Assembly: GCA_945897915.1 (NCBI GenBank)
Contig: CAMDGB010000012.1
Location: 1 to 56,862, forward strand
Length of the DNA stretch: 56,862 nucleotides
Origin: Chryseobacterium gleum
GTDB taxonomy: Bacteria; Bacteroidota; Bacteroidia; Flavobacteriales; Flavobacteriaceae
Direction of reading: 5' to 3'
This document shows, piece by piece, positions 26,446-35,858 of this stretch; position 1 is the first letter of the stretch, and each line of letters opens with the position of its first letter. The position numbers and the translations under genes were made by a program. The notes beneath the pieces were generated by a model. That model was not told the DNA's origin and searched no databases. It saw nothing but the letters and a program-made list of their open reading frames with translations.

Positions 26446-26523
26446 TTGTCAAACTGAACTTGTTCCAGTTTCTAATTGATTAACAGAAATTATTAAGATC
26501 CCGAAATAAATTCGGAATGACAA
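26446..26523. repeat. Full-length palindromic intergenic repeat, copy 2
   Basis: The element is bounded by TTGTCA (26446-26451) and TGACAA (26518-26523). It holds two hairpins: AAACTG...CAGTTT around 26451-26471, and CCGAA...TTCGG around 26500-26515. It is the long form of the GTCATGCTGAA-type repeat and sits between two convergent genes. Confidence 0.75.
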
Positions 26524-26551
26524 AATTCTACCTTTTTAGGCCGACTATTTT

Positions 26552-29500
26552 TTAGAAAAATGCTCGCAACTGAATGGTTCCAGTATGTACTGTTTGGCTT
26601 GTTTCTGATTTTCGTCCGTTATAATTTATAGAAACATCTAAAAATTGAGTAATATTTTTTTGAAAAAGAAGTTGCCAAGTGGAATTTTTCCCGTTTTGCA
26701 ACCCTTCTAATAGTTGAAAACCTACAGGAGAAGACGCACTTCCCGTAAAATCATTATTGATATAAGTAAAAATTCCATTTAACGAAAATCCTTTTTCTGT
26801 ATTCCAATTAAATGACGTTCCTAATTGTTGTTGTTTTAATTTTTCTAAATTTCCAAGCGTATTTTCTTTGTTATTATTTTCATAAAAAAGATCCCAACTT
26901 GCATTTTTAGAAAAAATATAGGATACTTTTGGACCCAACTCTAATCCCGAAATGTTAAAATTTCGAGTGGCGTAATTATCAGAGATACTTTTTATATTTG
27001 AAGTGCTGGTTTGCAATTGAAAAAGCCAATATTTTTGTACTAAATGCACATATTGCAAATGGTGATTTTTAAGATAATTTTCTTGACTTCCAAAATTTAA
27101 TACGTTTTTTAACGAGCTAGAATTAAAAGTATAGGTAATAGAATTTTTTTGTTTACCTTTATTAAAAAACAAACTGTTTCTAAAATTATTGTTCAATCCT
27201 ATTAAATTTGAATCATTTTTCGCAAAAGGATTCCATTCAAATACATTGGAATTTCGAGTAATTTTTTTATCAATTATTAAGGATGTTTGGTTGTAAAATT
27301 TCGATAAAAACTTCTTAATTCCTGTTTTATTTTGCCAAGCATTTCCATTGAAAGTAAGCGTTTGACTCAATTTGTTTTGATAGGTTCTAATAAATATTTG
27401 ATTGGGCAGAAATATTTTTATGTATTTTGCTAAATCTGAAAAAGTAGCAATTTCAAATTCCTGTAATTCTTGAACGGAATTATTATTATAATCGTTCCAC
27501 ATATAAACGCCTCGTCCTGCATCGACTTCTAAAAAAGTAAATTCTTGTTGGGCAATACTTCCCGAATTATTTTCATAAAAAGTAGTAGTCTGTATGAGTT
27601 GGTTGAAAAAGGAATCAGAATAGTTGATTCTCGAATTTATAGAAGGTTCAGTGGCGCGATTATCTGAAAATTTTAAGGTTCTATAATTGATGAAAACTCC
27701 TAAATTCCGTCTTTCATTTTTAATAATTTGAGATTTTAAATAGGTCGAAAAAGAGGTGTTTACTCTTTGCAAAAGATTGTTTTTAATACTATCATTTTGC
27801 CTTGTTAAATACCCAACTTCAGTAAATACTTTTGTAGAATCTCCACGACCAATAAAGTTTCCATATTCTGTAAATCGTTGACTAAAGTTGCTTAGAATTT
27901 TCGTTTGATTTGCTATTTCTTTATTATTTTCAAATCTAAAATTAGCACCTACATAGTTTTTTTTATAGTTATATTTTGCAACATTTTGACTTCTTAAAAA
28001 ATCAGATGTACTTGAATTATTTTTGCTATTCATGAAACTAATTTGTGTTTGAAGTGTCAAATTTTTGTTTTTTGAATAAGCTTGAAAGGCGTGTTTGTTT
28101 CCAGAAAAATTTTTAGAGTAGTCTAATTTTTCAAATTGGTATTTTCCAATTGTTTTCCATTTTACAGTATCTTTTTGAACCGAATTAAATTGAAAACCAC
28201 CAACTAACAATGTCTGATTCCCTATTGGATTGGTAATATTCCAATCTCTATTAAATTCAATATTGTATAACCGCTCAATTGGTTGAAAATTTTCTTGAAT
28301 GTAATTTATAGACGCAAAAGATTGCACCTGAATCCCTTTAGAAAACAATTGTTGTTTCATGTTGAATTTAGTGGCAATTCCTTGATTATTACTATCGTCT
28401 AAATTAGAAAATAAATTTTTGTCATTATTAGAAATGGCAATTTCAGTTTCAATTTCAGTTTTTTCTGTTGGAGTATAGGAACTTACAATGGTAGCAATTT
28501 GAATTTTTGTTGGTGCAACTAGTTTCACAATCGGTTCATAATTTCCCTGTGGAATTCCTGAAATTGGCGCTACATATTCGTAAATTTTACCAATAGTATT
28601 GCTGCTTGCCAAAATATAATTTCCTAAGTTATTTCCTAAAAAAGTAAATTTCACTTGGTATAAAGTTTGCGTTGGATCTGTAGAAAATTCAAATATTTCA
28701 GTGCCGCCAAATGTTGATTTTTTATACAATATTTTATTCTCCGAATACGAATCTATGTATGCAGAAGGCCCATTCATTAAGTTAATATTGTCACCTGCAA
28801 ATTGTAAAGTTTGCACTTGATTTTCAGATAAACTTTGTTGTAACGGTTGGTTTTTTATGTCATTTTCATTGTAAACGTAGGCGCCAATACTAAATTTTTC
28901 ACTTTCGTGGTTAAATCCGCCGTAGCTTAAAAAACGGGTGAAATTCCTATCTGAATATTGATATTCCATTACAATTCGCATTTCAGATGTTATTGGAAAA
29001 GTAGCGTTAAAAATAATTTCTCCTGCGTTATAATCTATTATGTAATCTTTGTTTTCGCCGCGTTCTTTTAAAATTCCGTTTACATATACTCGTTCCGAAC
29101 CAGAAATAATTAATACATATAATTCGCCGCTATTGCCTCGTAGTTTGTAGGGTCCTTGATTGCCCTCTTGTCCTGTAAAATTACTTTTTGCATATTGCCC
29201 ACGAACCAAAGAGGCCGCAAAGAATAATTCATTTTTATTCGTATTTTCCCAATTAAAATGCGAAGAAAGACCTTGTACCTTTTTGTTAAAATTTAAAAAA
29301 CTTGTTTTTCTATTTTCTAAAAATAAATCACCCGCTCTTATGTTCCAGTTTTTCGATGAAAGTTCAATAAATATTTGATCAAATTCGTCAATTTTTTGAG
29401 AATATCCGCCTTCTTGCAAAGGAATATTACTGTCTTGAATGGATGCTTTTAACGAGATATCATCGGATAATTTACCGGAAATTTGCAAATCTAAATTGGA

Positions 29501-29959
29501 ATTTAAAACTGTATTTTGGTTGTTTCCTACTGTAAATCCTCGCGAAATACTTCCATTTGTTTGTAAGCCGTTAAAAATAGGGATTTGTTTTTTTGTATTA
29601 TCAGAAAACGTTAGTAATCTCCCGGTTTCATTTGGCACAATTTTATTTTCTTCGTAAATAGTATATGTTTTTGTTAAAAAATTCGGCAATTGATAATAAT
29701 CCACACGTACCGAATCTTGAATTGCTTTTTTGAAAATTAATTTTTTGGTCTGATAATTGAAAGAATAAAATGAGGTGTCAATTTCTTGTTGATTTAAATA
29801 GAATATTTTAAAAGAATTTGGATTTAATGCCGAAGAATCAATTAGAATTTCTTTATTTGTATAAGCAAATTTTTTACTTTTGAAGGCGTTGTTTTTCTCT
29901 TGACTAAAGCCAACAGAAACACCACAAAAAAATAAAAGACAAATTATTTGTTTATACAT
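26552..29959 (-). CDS. Giant predicted outer-membrane protein with SprA-like N-terminal features
   Basis: The 1135-aa protein has a signal peptide (about 1-19). After about 120 residues comes a segment recalling SprA-type T9SS translocon proteins (NGSISRGFTVGNNQNTVLNS, then LDLQISGKLSDDISLKASI and DEFDQIFIEL). Repeated long amphipathic strands typical of a large barrel continue to the last residues (TGTIQLRAFF). True SprA is about twice this length, so this is not SprA itself. The role is unknown; a surface-assembly or secretion role is only a suggestion. It is monocistronic with the palindromic repeat beyond its 3' end. Confidence 0.7.
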   Translation of the reverse strand: MYKQIICLLFFCGVSVGFSQEKNNAFKSKKFAYTNKEILIDSSALNPNSFKIFYLNQQEIDTSFYSFNYQTKKLIFKKAIQDSVRVDYYQLPNFLTKTYTIYEENKIVPNETGRLLTFSDNTKKQIPIFNGLQTNGSISRGFTVGNNQNTVLNSNLDLQISGKLSDDISLKASIQDSNIPLQEGGYSQKIDEFDQIFIELSSKNWNIRAGDLFLENRKTSFLNFNKKVQGLSSHFNWENTNKNELFFAASLVRGQYAKSNFTGQEGNQGPYKLRGNSGELYVLIISGSERVYVNGILKERGENKDYIIDYNAGEIIFNATFPITSEMRIVMEYQYSDRNFTRFLSYGGFNHESEKFSIGAYVYNENDIKNQPLQQSLSENQVQTLQFAGDNINLMNGPSAYIDSYSENKILYKKSTFGGTEIFEFSTDPTQTLYQVKFTFLGNNLGNYILASSNTIGKIYEYVAPISGIPQGNYEPIVKLVAPTKIQIATIVSSYTPTEKTEIETEIAISNNDKNLFSNLDDSNNQGIATKFNMKQQLFSKGIQVQSFASINYIQENFQPIERLYNIEFNRDWNITNPIGNQTLLVGGFQFNSVQKDTVKWKTIGKYQFEKLDYSKNFSGNKHAFQAYSKNKNLTLQTQISFMNSKNNSSTSDFLRSQNVAKYNYKKNYVGANFRFENNKEIANQTKILSNFSQRFTEYGNFIGRGDSTKVFTEVGYLTRQNDSIKNNLLQRVNTSFSTYLKSQIIKNERRNLGVFINYRTLKFSDNRATEPSINSRINYSDSFFNQLIQTTTFYENNSGSIAQQEFTFLEVDAGRGVYMWNDYNNNSVQELQEFEIATFSDLAKYIKIFLPNQIFIRTYQNKLSQTLTFNGNAWQNKTGIKKFLSKFYNQTSLIIDKKITRNSNVFEWNPFAKNDSNLIGLNNNFRNSLFFNKGKQKNSITYTFNSSSLKNVLNFGSQENYLKNHHLQYVHLVQKYWLFQLQTSTSNIKSISDNYATRNFNISGLELGPKVSYIFSKNASWDLFYENNNKENTLGNLEKLKQQQLGTSFNWNTEKGFSLNGIFTYINNDFTGSASSPVGFQLLEGLQNGKNSTWQLLFQKNITQFLDVSINYNGRKSETSQTVHTGTIQLRAFF

Positions 29960-29977
29960 ACGGTAAAAGTACTGATA

Positions 29978-30007
29978 TTTGTATAAACGTGAAAATTTCT
30001 ATTTTTG
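29978..30007 (+). promoter_or_regulatory. Promoter upstream of the serine hydrolase gene
   Basis: TTTG at 29978-29981 and TATTTTTG at 30000-30007 are 18 bases apart, matching both elements of the Bacteroidetes vegetative promoter. It predicts a leader of about 65 bases before the ATG at 30081. Confidence 0.55.
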
Positions 30008-30080
30008 TATGCCAATCTATTTACTTAATTTCGTAATAGTTTTGATAACAAATTACAACCTACTTTAAACCCAGTTTACA

Positions 30081-31394
30081 ATGAAAAAAAACCTTTCCAT
30101 TTTATTTTTATTTATTTCTTTAGTCACTTTTGCTCAAGAAATTCGTTTTGCACGAATTGATAGTTTGTTGCATTATTTATATGAAAATGACAAATTCATG
30201 GGTTCGTTGTGTATCCGACAAGGTGACGAAGTAGTTTTTAAACAAGCTTATGGCTATTCTGAAGCTACAAAAGGCGTTAGAGCAAACGGGGCAACTAAAT
30301 ACAAAATTGGTTCTATATCTAAAACATTTACTGCAACTATGGTGATGCAATTAGTGGAAGAAAAAAAGGTATTATTAAGCACAAAATTAAATCGTTTTTT
30401 TCCAAAAATTGACCAATCTGATAAAATTACAATCGAACATTTGTTGTACCAACGAACAGGTATAAAAGATTATGCAAATGCAGATAGTACACTTACAGAT
30501 GTTTTGGGAAAACCAAATACTAAGGAATTAGTACTTAAAAAAATAGAAAATTACACTTCTTTTTTTGAACCTGATACCAAGCATGAATATAGTAATTCTA
30601 ATTATTTCATTTTAGGATTAATTATCGAAAAAATTACAAAAAAATCATTTGCAGAAAATTTAAAGATAAGAATTTCAGATAAATTAGAGTTAAAAAACAC
30701 CTATTACACAAACGAAAAAACAGACGTTTCTAAAAGAGAAAGCTATTCGTACATGTTTAATGGCGAAAATTGGGAAAAAATTGATGAGTGGAATAACGAC
30801 ATTGCATTTTCTTCCGGTGGAATTATTTCTACACCAGAAGATTTAACAAAATTTATACGTTCCCTTTTTAAAGGAAATTTAGTCACTCCAGCTTCATTGG
30901 AATTGATGAAAACTCTCAAAGATACTTATGGAATGGCTTTAATCCGTTTTCCTTTTGGAGAAAGAAAATTTTACGGACACAACGGAAAAATTGAAGGTTT
31001 TGAAGCAACAATGGGTTATTATGAAAAAGACGATTTATCAATTTCTCTAATTGTAAATGGTGAAAATTATAGTCAAAACGACATTATGATAGGAATTTTA
31101 AGTATTTATTATAAGTTGCCTTATCCATTTCCAAATTTTAAAAAATTAGATAATGAATTGATTCAAAAATATTCTGGAACATTTGCGTCAAAAGATATTC
31201 CTTTAAAAATAACAGTTTTTGAAAAAGAAGGGAATTTGTTAGCTCAAGCTACAGGACAACCGAGTTTTCCATTAACTTTTTCTAGAGATGATGTTTTCGT
31301 TTTTGTTCAAGCTGGAATAGAAATCGAGTTTACATCTGCTACTACTTTCATTCTAAAACAAGGTGGCCAAAAATTTAATTTTACTAAAGAATAG
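30081..31394 (+). CDS. Beta-lactamase-fold serine hydrolase (class C/penicillin-binding type), exported
   Basis: The 437-aa protein has a signal peptide (MKKNLSILFLFISLVTFAQ). The catalytic set is Ser78-x-x-Lys81 in GSISKTFTA, Tyr170-x-Asn in EYSNSNYF, and a C-terminal HNG (YGHNGKIEG) replacing KTG. About 100 C-terminal residues form a lipocalin-like extension. Such enzymes are DD-peptidases, D-amino-acid amidases or esterases. Antibiotic hydrolysis is not implied. It stands directly upstream of lpxB. Confidence 0.88.
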   Translation: MKKNLSILFLFISLVTFAQEIRFARIDSLLHYLYENDKFMGSLCIRQGDEVVFKQAYGYSEATKGVRANGATKYKIGSISKTFTATMVMQLVEEKKVLLSTKLNRFFPKIDQSDKITIEHLLYQRTGIKDYANADSTLTDVLGKPNTKELVLKKIENYTSFFEPDTKHEYSNSNYFILGLIIEKITKKSFAENLKIRISDKLELKNTYYTNEKTDVSKRESYSYMFNGENWEKIDEWNNDIAFSSGGIISTPEDLTKFIRSLFKGNLVTPASLELMKTLKDTYGMALIRFPFGERKFYGHNGKIEGFEATMGYYEKDDLSISLIVNGENYSQNDIMIGILSIYYKLPYPFPNFKKLDNELIQKYSGTFASKDIPLKITVFEKEGNLLAQATGQPSFPLTFSRDDVFVFVQAGIEIEFTSATTFILKQGGQKFNFTKE

Positions 31395-31427
31395 AATTAT
31401 TTATATTAGCCAATTAATTGATTCAAA

Positions 31428-32543
31428 ATGAAATATTACATAATAGCTGGTGAGGCGTCAGGAGATTTACACGGTTCTAACTTAATGAAAGCCATTTTAG
31501 CGAAAGAACCTGATGCAGAAATACGTTTTTGGGGTGGTGATTTAATGCAAAATGTGGGCGGTACTTTAGTAAAACACTACCGCGAATTAGCATTTATGGG
31601 TTTTGCCGAAGTGATTATGAATTTGAGAACCATTTTAGGTAATATTTCTGTTTGTAAAAAGGATATTTTGCAATTTCAGCCAGATACAATAATTTATATA
31701 GATTACCCAGGGTTTAATATGCGAATTGCGAATTGGGCTAAGAAATTGGGCATTCAAAATCAATATTATATTTCCCCTCAAATTTGGGCATGGAAGGAAA
31801 ATCGCATAAAAGAAATCAAAAGAGATGTAGATAAAATGTTCGTGATTTTGCCTTTTGAAAAAGATTTTTACGAGAAAAAACATCATTTTCCAGTCGAGTT
31901 TGTAGGGCATCCGTTAATTGATGCGATTGCAGATCGAGAAGCAATTACTTTTGAAAAATTTACTAAAGAAAATAATTTAACCAACCAACCCATTATTGCC
32001 TTATTACCGGGTAGTAGAAAGCAAGAAATTGAAAAAATGCTTTCCATTATGCTTTCGGTTGTAGCAAAATTTCCTGATTATCAATTTGTAATTGCTGGTG
32101 CGCCAAGTCAAGATTATTCGTTTTATAAATCATTTTTAACCACTGGAAATGTAAAATTTGTTAGTAATAAAACCTACGATTTACTGGGTGTATCTCACGC
32201 GGCTTTAGTAACATCTGGAACAGCAACTTTAGAAACAGCTTTGTTTAAAGTGCCTCAAATAGTGTGTTACAAAGCAAACAAAATTTCATATGAAATTGCA
32301 AAACGAATCATTACGTTGAAGTTTATTTCTTTAGTTAATTTAATTATGGATAAGGAAGTAGTTAAAGAACTAATTCAGGATGAATTAAATTCTAAAAACT
32401 TAGAATCAGAATTAAATAAAATTATTTCTGGAAAATCCAGAGAAATCATTTTAAAACAGTATGTCATTCTGGAGCAAAAATTAGGAGGAAAAGGCGCAAG
32501 TCAAAAAACAGCGAATGGTATAATTTCTTCAATTAAAAAATAA
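31428..32543 (+). CDS. lpxB: Lipid-A-disaccharide synthase
   Basis: The 371-aa GT19 enzyme opens with MKYYIIAGEASGDLHGSNLM and contains YIDYPGFNMRIA, YISPQIWAWKE, FVGHPLID, LLPGSRKQEI and SGTATLET. It joins UDP-2,3-diacylglucosamine and lipid X to make the lipid A disaccharide at the inner face of the inner membrane. A near-consensus TATATTAG (31402-31409) ends 18 bases before the ATG. The following NlpC/P60 and comEC genes are in the same direction at short spacing. Confidence 0.97.
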   Translation: MKYYIIAGEASGDLHGSNLMKAILAKEPDAEIRFWGGDLMQNVGGTLVKHYRELAFMGFAEVIMNLRTILGNISVCKKDILQFQPDTIIYIDYPGFNMRIANWAKKLGIQNQYYISPQIWAWKENRIKEIKRDVDKMFVILPFEKDFYEKKHHFPVEFVGHPLIDAIADREAITFEKFTKENNLTNQPIIALLPGSRKQEIEKMLSIMLSVVAKFPDYQFVIAGAPSQDYSFYKSFLTTGNVKFVSNKTYDLLGVSHAALVTSGTATLETALFKVPQIVCYKANKISYEIAKRIITLKFISLVNLIMDKEVVKELIQDELNSKNLESELNKIISGKSREIILKQYVILEQKLGGKGASQKTANGIISSIKK

Positions 32544-32576
32544 TTTGTAAATTTAAACTTCATAAACCCCAAAAAA

Positions 32577-33248
32577 ATGAAAAAATCTATTAATATTTTC
32601 CTACTAACTATTTTTTTGTATAGTTGTAAATCCCTTCAAAAGCCTGCAATTGTCACCTCAAAACAAGTGGCTCAAAAAACAGGTAGTTACTCATTTACTG
32701 AAAAAATAGGATTAGAAAAACCTGTAAAACCTTCTAAAAAAGAATTAAAAGCTATTGAAAAAGCAAAATATAAAGCTACTCAAGATAGCATTGAACAATC
32801 CAAAATAATAGTAGTTGTTGAAGAAGAAACACCACAAGATTTTACGCCTACATTTGAGGTTTCGGATTATATAAAGCAACAAATTCTTAATGTTGCTGCA
32901 GAAAGTTTAGGTTCGCCATACAGAGGAGGAGGTTCTACTCCGGCTGGTTTTGATTGTTCTGGTTTTGTAACGTATACGCTAAATCAATTTGATATTTCAT
33001 TGCCAAGAAATTCGGCAGAAATGGCACAAATTGGAAAACGTATTTTAAAAAAAGATGCTAAAGCTGGCGATTTAATTTTTTTTAAAACCAGTGGCAGCTA
33101 CATTAGTCATGTTGGAATAGTAACAGAAAATACAGACGGAATTATCAAATTCATTCATTCCTCTTCAAGTAGCGGGGTAGTATATTCCTCAACCTCTGAA
33201 GGCTATTATGCAAGAACTTTTGTTGGTGTAAATAGGATTTTAGAGTAA
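32577..33248 (+). CDS. NlpC/P60 (C40) cell-wall peptidase, lipoprotein
   Basis: The 223-aa protein has a lipobox (TIFLYSC, Cys17). A Lys/Glu-rich spacer (about 45-80) precedes an NlpC/P60 domain with Cys127 (FDCSGFV), His178 (ISHVGIV) and His194 (KFIHSSS) as the catalytic triad. It should cleave peptidoglycan stem peptides (gamma-D-Glu-diamino-acid bond) from an outer-membrane anchor. It lies 33 bases after lpxB and 82 before comEC. Confidence 0.92.
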   Translation: MKKSINIFLLTIFLYSCKSLQKPAIVTSKQVAQKTGSYSFTEKIGLEKPVKPSKKELKAIEKAKYKATQDSIEQSKIIVVVEEETPQDFTPTFEVSDYIKQQILNVAAESLGSPYRGGGSTPAGFDCSGFVTYTLNQFDISLPRNSAEMAQIGKRILKKDAKAGDLIFFKTSGSYISHVGIVTENTDGIIKFIHSSSSSGVVYSSTSEGYYARTFVGVNRILE

Positions 33249-33330
33249 ACTTTAGTTTCTTAATTCCAACATTTTTTTACTGAAAAACAACGCCCAATTG
33301 TTTTTCTAGATCTAATTAACCTACTAAATA

Positions 33331-35340
33331 ATGAAATTTATTAAATTCCCAATAGTTCCCATACTTGGAGGTTTTAGTATTGGAATTGTAATTCAATATT
33401 ACTTTTCCGTTCCTTTATTTTATATTTTAATTGGATTGTTTTTAAGTGTAATTTGTTTTTACATTGGATATTTTCTTAATATCAAAAAGAAATTTAATTC
33501 CTTATTTTTTGAAAGTTTTGTAGTTCTTTTGTGTTTAAATTTAGGTGTTCTGTCTAGTTATTTCATTATTCAAATTAATTCAAAATCACATCTTTCTAAT
33601 TTTATTTCAGAAAAAAATATTGTTCAAGGTGTGGTATCTGAAAAGTTAAAATCCTCCACGTATTATGATAAATTTGTTTTAAAAACAGCGCAAATTAATT
33701 CGCAAAATTGTATAGGTAAAATAATCCTTTATGTGCCAAAAAAGCAGAATAAGGAAATAGAAGTTGGCAACAAAATAAAATTATTTGAAACGCCAAAATT
33801 AATTCAAAATGCATTAAATCCGAATCAATTTGATTATGCTAAGTATTTAAAAAATCAGAATATTTTTCATGAAATTAAAATCAAAGAAACAAATACAATT
33901 TTTGTTTCAACGGACACCAATTTTTATCATTATATCAATTTAATTAAATCGAAATTATTAAAAAGTTATGATGTAAAAAGCTTTAAAACAGACAATTATA
34001 ATCTATTAATGGCGTTACTTTTTGGTGAAAAAACCGAATTGTCCAAAGAAATCAGCTCAAATTACACACAAGCAGGAATTATTCATATTTTGGCCATTTC
34101 AGGACTACATATTGCGTTAATTTACGGAATTATACTTTGGCTAACTAAACCATTACTTAGATTTAAAAAAGGCAAATTGTATATTTTTTTACTTACATTA
34201 AGCGTATTGTGGTTTTATGCAATTTTAGCTGGATTTTCTGCTTCAATTGTTCGTGCGGCGGTTATGTTTTCAGTAGTTGCATTAGCAAAAATTGTTAATC
34301 GACAATCTAATATTTATAATTCTTTAGCTGTTTCTGCTTTACTATTGTTAGTATATAATCCAAATTATCTTTTTGATGTTGGTTTTCAATTGAGTTTTGC
34401 CGCTGTTTTAAGTATTGTAATTTTTCAGCCACTTGTTAGAAAATTTAGTTATGCTAAAAATATAATTATTTTAAAAACAAAAGAATTATTACTTATTTCT
34501 TTGGTGGCTCAAATTGGTGTTTTACCCCTAATTTTGTATTATTTTGGACAATTTCCTTTATTGTTTTTGTTGGCTAATTTAATTGCGATTCCGCTTTCTA
34601 GTCTTATTTTAATTTTAGGATTGGTATTGATTCCTTTTAATTTTTTATTCATTAAGTTGTCTGTTTATTTGAGTGTTTTAGTCAATTTATTAATTGAAAT
34701 AATGAACACATTTACCGCTTGGATTGTAAAATTCGATGATTTAATTATCAAGAATATAGTTTTTCATGAAGTATTAGTTTTGTTGTTATATTTAATTATT
34801 GGTACTGTTCTTTACTTCATTTATTTTTCAAAGATTAAAAATTTAAAACCAATATTAATTGCTATTTTGATTTTTCAGTTGGGTTATTTTTATCTTAATT
34901 CTAGTGAAAATAATAACAATGAATTTGGTGTTTTTAATATAATGAAAAACACGCTTTTTGTTGAAACTAAAAATAACGAATCTGTTTTTTACACAGATAA
35001 TTTTGCTAATTCTAAAACATCAATTGAAACGTATACAAGAGGAAAGTTTGTTAAAAAATTTCGAATAGCACCTATTAAAAATGTATTTAATTTTAATAAA
35101 AAAATCCTTTGTGTTGACAGTTCGGGAGTCTATAATACGAAGCAAAAACCAGAAATTGTATTACTAATTCAATCCCCAAAAATTAATTTGAAACGTTTAA
35201 TTTCTAATATTAAACCAGAACAAATTATAGCTGATGGTTCTAATTATAAAAGTTACATTAAACTTTGGAAGACAACTTGTGAGCAAGAAAAAATCCCTTT
35301 TCATGCTACAGCCGAAAAGGGATTTTATAGATTGAAATAA
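33331..35340 (+). CDS. comEC: ComEC/Rec2-family DNA-uptake channel, without metallo-beta-lactamase domain
   Basis: The 669-aa membrane protein begins with an N-terminal DUF4131-like part (helices about 5-70 plus a soluble segment to about 200). The Competence domain follows (about 220-500) with GIIHILAISGLHIALIYGI and AGFSASIVRAAVMFSV. The ~150-residue C-terminal part is soluble but shows no HxHxDH motif, so the metallo-beta-lactamase domain seen in many ComEC proteins is missing. ComEC carries single-stranded DNA across the inner membrane in natural transformation. Its last codons form a 13-bp inverted repeat that doubles as a terminator. Confidence 0.9.
   Translation: MKFIKFPIVPILGGFSIGIVIQYYFSVPLFYILIGLFLSVICFYIGYFLNIKKKFNSLFFESFVVLLCLNLGVLSSYFIIQINSKSHLSNFISEKNIVQGVVSEKLKSSTYYDKFVLKTAQINSQNCIGKIILYVPKKQNKEIEVGNKIKLFETPKLIQNALNPNQFDYAKYLKNQNIFHEIKIKETNTIFVSTDTNFYHYINLIKSKLLKSYDVKSFKTDNYNLLMALLFGEKTELSKEISSNYTQAGIIHILAISGLHIALIYGIILWLTKPLLRFKKGKLYIFLLTLSVLWFYAILAGFSASIVRAAVMFSVVALAKIVNRQSNIYNSLAVSALLLLVYNPNYLFDVGFQLSFAAVLSIVIFQPLVRKFSYAKNIIILKTKELLLISLVAQIGVLPLILYYFGQFPLLFLLANLIAIPLSSLILILGLVLIPFNFLFIKLSVYLSVLVNLLIEIMNTFTAWIVKFDDLIIKNIVFHEVLVLLLYLIIGTVLYFIYFSKIKNLKPILIAILIFQLGYFYLNSSENNNNEFGVFNIMKNTLFVETKNNESVFYTDNFANSKTSIETYTRGKFVKKFRIAPIKNVFNFNKKILCVDSSGVYNTKQKPEIVLLIQSPKINLKRLISNIKPEQIIADGSNYKSYIKLWKTTCEQEKIPFHATAEKGFYRLK
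35290..35326. terminator. Bidirectional terminator inside the 3' end of comEC
   Basis: AAAATCCCTTTTC (35290-35302) and GAAAAGGGATTTT (35314-35326) form a perfect 13-bp stem with an 11-base loop. T-runs follow on both strands, stronger on the minus strand. It lies within the last codons of comEC and just beyond the end of the convergent thioredoxin-like gene. Confidence 0.75.
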
Positions 35341-35341
35341 A

Positions 35342-35806
35342 TTATTTCTTTTTGATTATTTGATTAGCACCTTCGATCCAAACTTGTGGACCACCGGCAA
35401 CATACCCCGAACTTCCAAGTGCATTTAAATTTATTTTTGCGTCAGCTGTTTTGGCAGCGCTTACAAACCAAACAGTAGGATATCCTCTAACTTGTAATTG
35501 TTGTTGTAATTGTGCATTTTGTGATTTGACTGCATCCGTTTGTTCGTTTTTTCTTGGGAAGTCTAATTCTACTAAAATTACATTATCTGTGGCCCATTTT
35601 ACAAACTCTGTGGTTTTAAAAACTTCTTTTTGTAACCGAATACACCAACCACACCAATCTGAACCTGTGAAAAATAAAAACATAGGTTTGTTTTCTTTAA
35701 TAGATAAATCAGAAGCAACAGATACATCTGTGTGCCATTTTAATTCCTGACTTTGAGCAACAAATCCACTAATTAAAAAAGTGAATATTAAAATTATTTT
35801 TTTCAT
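35342..35806 (-). CDS. Thioredoxin-family protein, exported
   Basis: ATG at 35806 (MKKIILIFTFLISGFVAQSQ) gives a signal peptide and 154 aa. It is favoured over the longer frame starting at 35827, which would run into the -7 box. The thioredoxin fold carries FFTGSDWCGWC with Cys52 and Cys55, VLVELDFPR and a cis-Pro turn (VRGYPTVWFV). The extended N-terminus recalls DUF255/thioredoxin_7 proteins. A role in periplasmic thiol redox is likely. The stop is one base from the comEC stop on the other strand. Confidence 0.88.
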   Translation of the reverse strand: MKKIILIFTFLISGFVAQSQELKWHTDVSVASDLSIKENKPMFLFFTGSDWCGWCIRLQKEVFKTTEFVKWATDNVILVELDFPRKNEQTDAVKSQNAQLQQQLQVRGYPTVWFVSAAKTADAKINLNALGSSGYVAGGPQVWIEGANQIIKKK

Positions 35807-35824
35807 ATTCTTTATTTTATAAAA

Positions 35825-35832
35825 CAAAAATA
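35825..35832 (-). promoter_or_regulatory. Candidate -7 box for the thioredoxin-like gene
   Basis: The minus strand reads TATTTTTG (TAnnTTTG), leaving 18 bases before the ATG at 35806. It suggests the gene has its own promoter although it follows the peptide-transport operon by only about 50 bases. Confidence 0.5.
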
Positions 35833-35858
35833 AACAAATTAAGTGTCAATTTTGTTAT

